Assembly: GCA_946885435.1 (NCBI GenBank)
Contig: CAMPGL010000097.1
Location: 1 to 8,079, forward strand
DNA from: an uncultured Brevundimonas sp.
GTDB lineage: Bacteria > Pseudomonadota > Alphaproteobacteria > Caulobacterales > Caulobacteraceae
DNA length: 8,079 nucleotides
Reading direction: 5' to 3'
The translations under genes were made by a program, and so were the position numbers. Every line of letters starts with the position of its first letter. Position 1 is the first letter of the stretch. This document shows, piece by piece, positions 7,454 to 8,079 of this stretch. The notes under the pieces were generated by a model. The model did not search any database, was not told the origin of the DNA, and saw nothing but the letters and a program-made list of their open reading frames with translations.

Positions 7454-7861
7454 ATGCTCGTCCGCTCGCTCCTGATCGCCGCCTCGGTCCTGTCGCTGGC
7501 CGCGTGCAACCGGGGCGGGGAGACGGACGGCGTCGAGAGCGAGGCGTCGGGGGGCGCCGACGCGGCGGCCGCGGGGTTCAGCGGAACGCCGGACGAATTC
7601 GAGGGCGTCTGGGCGGCCGACTGCGAACAGCCTTTCGTCCGCTTCGAGGATCGCTCCATCCACGTCTATCCCGACGGCCAGACCTACGAGTTGAGCCGCG
7701 CCGCGGTCGAAGGCTCGAACCTGATCGTCGCCTACCAGTCCGGCAACGGGGCGATCGAGGAGACCTACATGGTCGGCGACGGCACCCTGCAACTCGTCAG
7801 CGGCAGCTACGATGGGACGGCCGTGACCTGGGACAAGCTGCCGATGGCGCGCTGCGAATAG
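7454..7861 (+). CDS. Small predicted lipoprotein of unknown function
   Basis: 135 residues. The start has a lipoprotein signal peptide: MLVR, a hydrophobic core, and a lipobox LAAC with the lipidated Cys at residue 18. Asn rather than Asp at the next position suggests outer-membrane sorting by E. coli rules. A flexible Gly/Ala/Glu-rich tether (about 19-45) leads to a compact domain of about 90 residues beginning FEGVWAADCEQPFVRF, with beta-strand-like segments (SIHVYPDG, LIVAYQSG, TLQLVSG, AVTWDKL). C57 and C134 (second-last residue) probably form a disulfide closing the domain. This resembles small exported beta-barrel proteins of Alphaproteobacteria with a GxW...C start and a C-terminal Cys, but I cannot name the family. 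It lies 13 bases after DUF1467 with its own GGAG site, and is followed by a gap with a promoter, so it likely ends the operon. Confidence 0.85.
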   Translation: MLVRSLLIAASVLSLAACNRGGETDGVESEASGGADAAAAGFSGTPDEFEGVWAADCEQPFVRFEDRSIHVYPDGQTYELSRAAVEGSNLIVAYQSGNGAIEETYMVGDGTLQLVSGSYDGTAVTWDKLPMARCE

Positions 7862-7881
7862 GCGGCAAGCCAAGCCTTTCG

Positions 7882-8079
<198 letters not shown>

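Overview
The window is a GC-rich, densely packed stretch of an alphaproteobacterial chromosome. Every supported gene is on the + strand. Gene content and order (nuoM-nuoN-birA-rnj ... mce-DUF1467 ... proS), protein style and a GCTA-type -10 element before proS point to Caulobacterales, probably a Brevundimonas- or Caulobacter-like organism. The genus is inferred from recall, not from a search.

Layout: (1) Bases 1-2577 are the end of the complex I (nuo) operon: the C-terminal three quarters of nuoM and a complete nuoN. (2) Bases 2574-5002 hold a monofunctional biotin-protein ligase (birA) and ribonuclease J. Both are joined to the gene before them by 4-base stop/start overlaps (GTGA, ATGA), so the end of the nuo operon appears translationally coupled to a cofactor-attachment enzyme and an RNA-processing enzyme. 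(3) Bases 5073-6767 encode two exported proteins: a small periplasmic protein of unknown function, and a secreted V8/trypsin-like serine protease. The protease carries three identically spaced four-cysteine repeats between its signal peptide and its catalytic domain. This pair lies between rnj and mce, which I recall as close neighbours in many Alphaproteobacteria, so it looks like an accessory insertion. (4) Bases 6764-7440 hold methylmalonyl-CoA epimerase and a small two-helix DUF1467 membrane protein, again joined by overlapping stop/start codons. (5) Bases 7454-7861 encode a small lipoprotein. (6) An 80-base gap with a plausible housekeeping promoter leads into the start of proS, cut by the window end.

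How the genes fit together: NuoM and NuoN are proton-pumping membrane subunits of NADH dehydrogenase. BirA biotinylates carboxylases such as propionyl-CoA carboxylase, whose product is the substrate of the epimerase encoded downstream, so birA and mce serve the same propionate/odd-chain route to succinyl-CoA. RNase J and ProS belong to RNA maturation and translation. The three exported proteins (5073, 5544, 7454) are the accessory layer on this housekeeping backbone.

No rRNA, tRNA, CRISPR, insertion sequence or phage feature was seen. There is no gene-free stretch longer than about 80 bases. The most notable item is the cysteine-repeat protease; otherwise this is largely an ordinary core-genome region.
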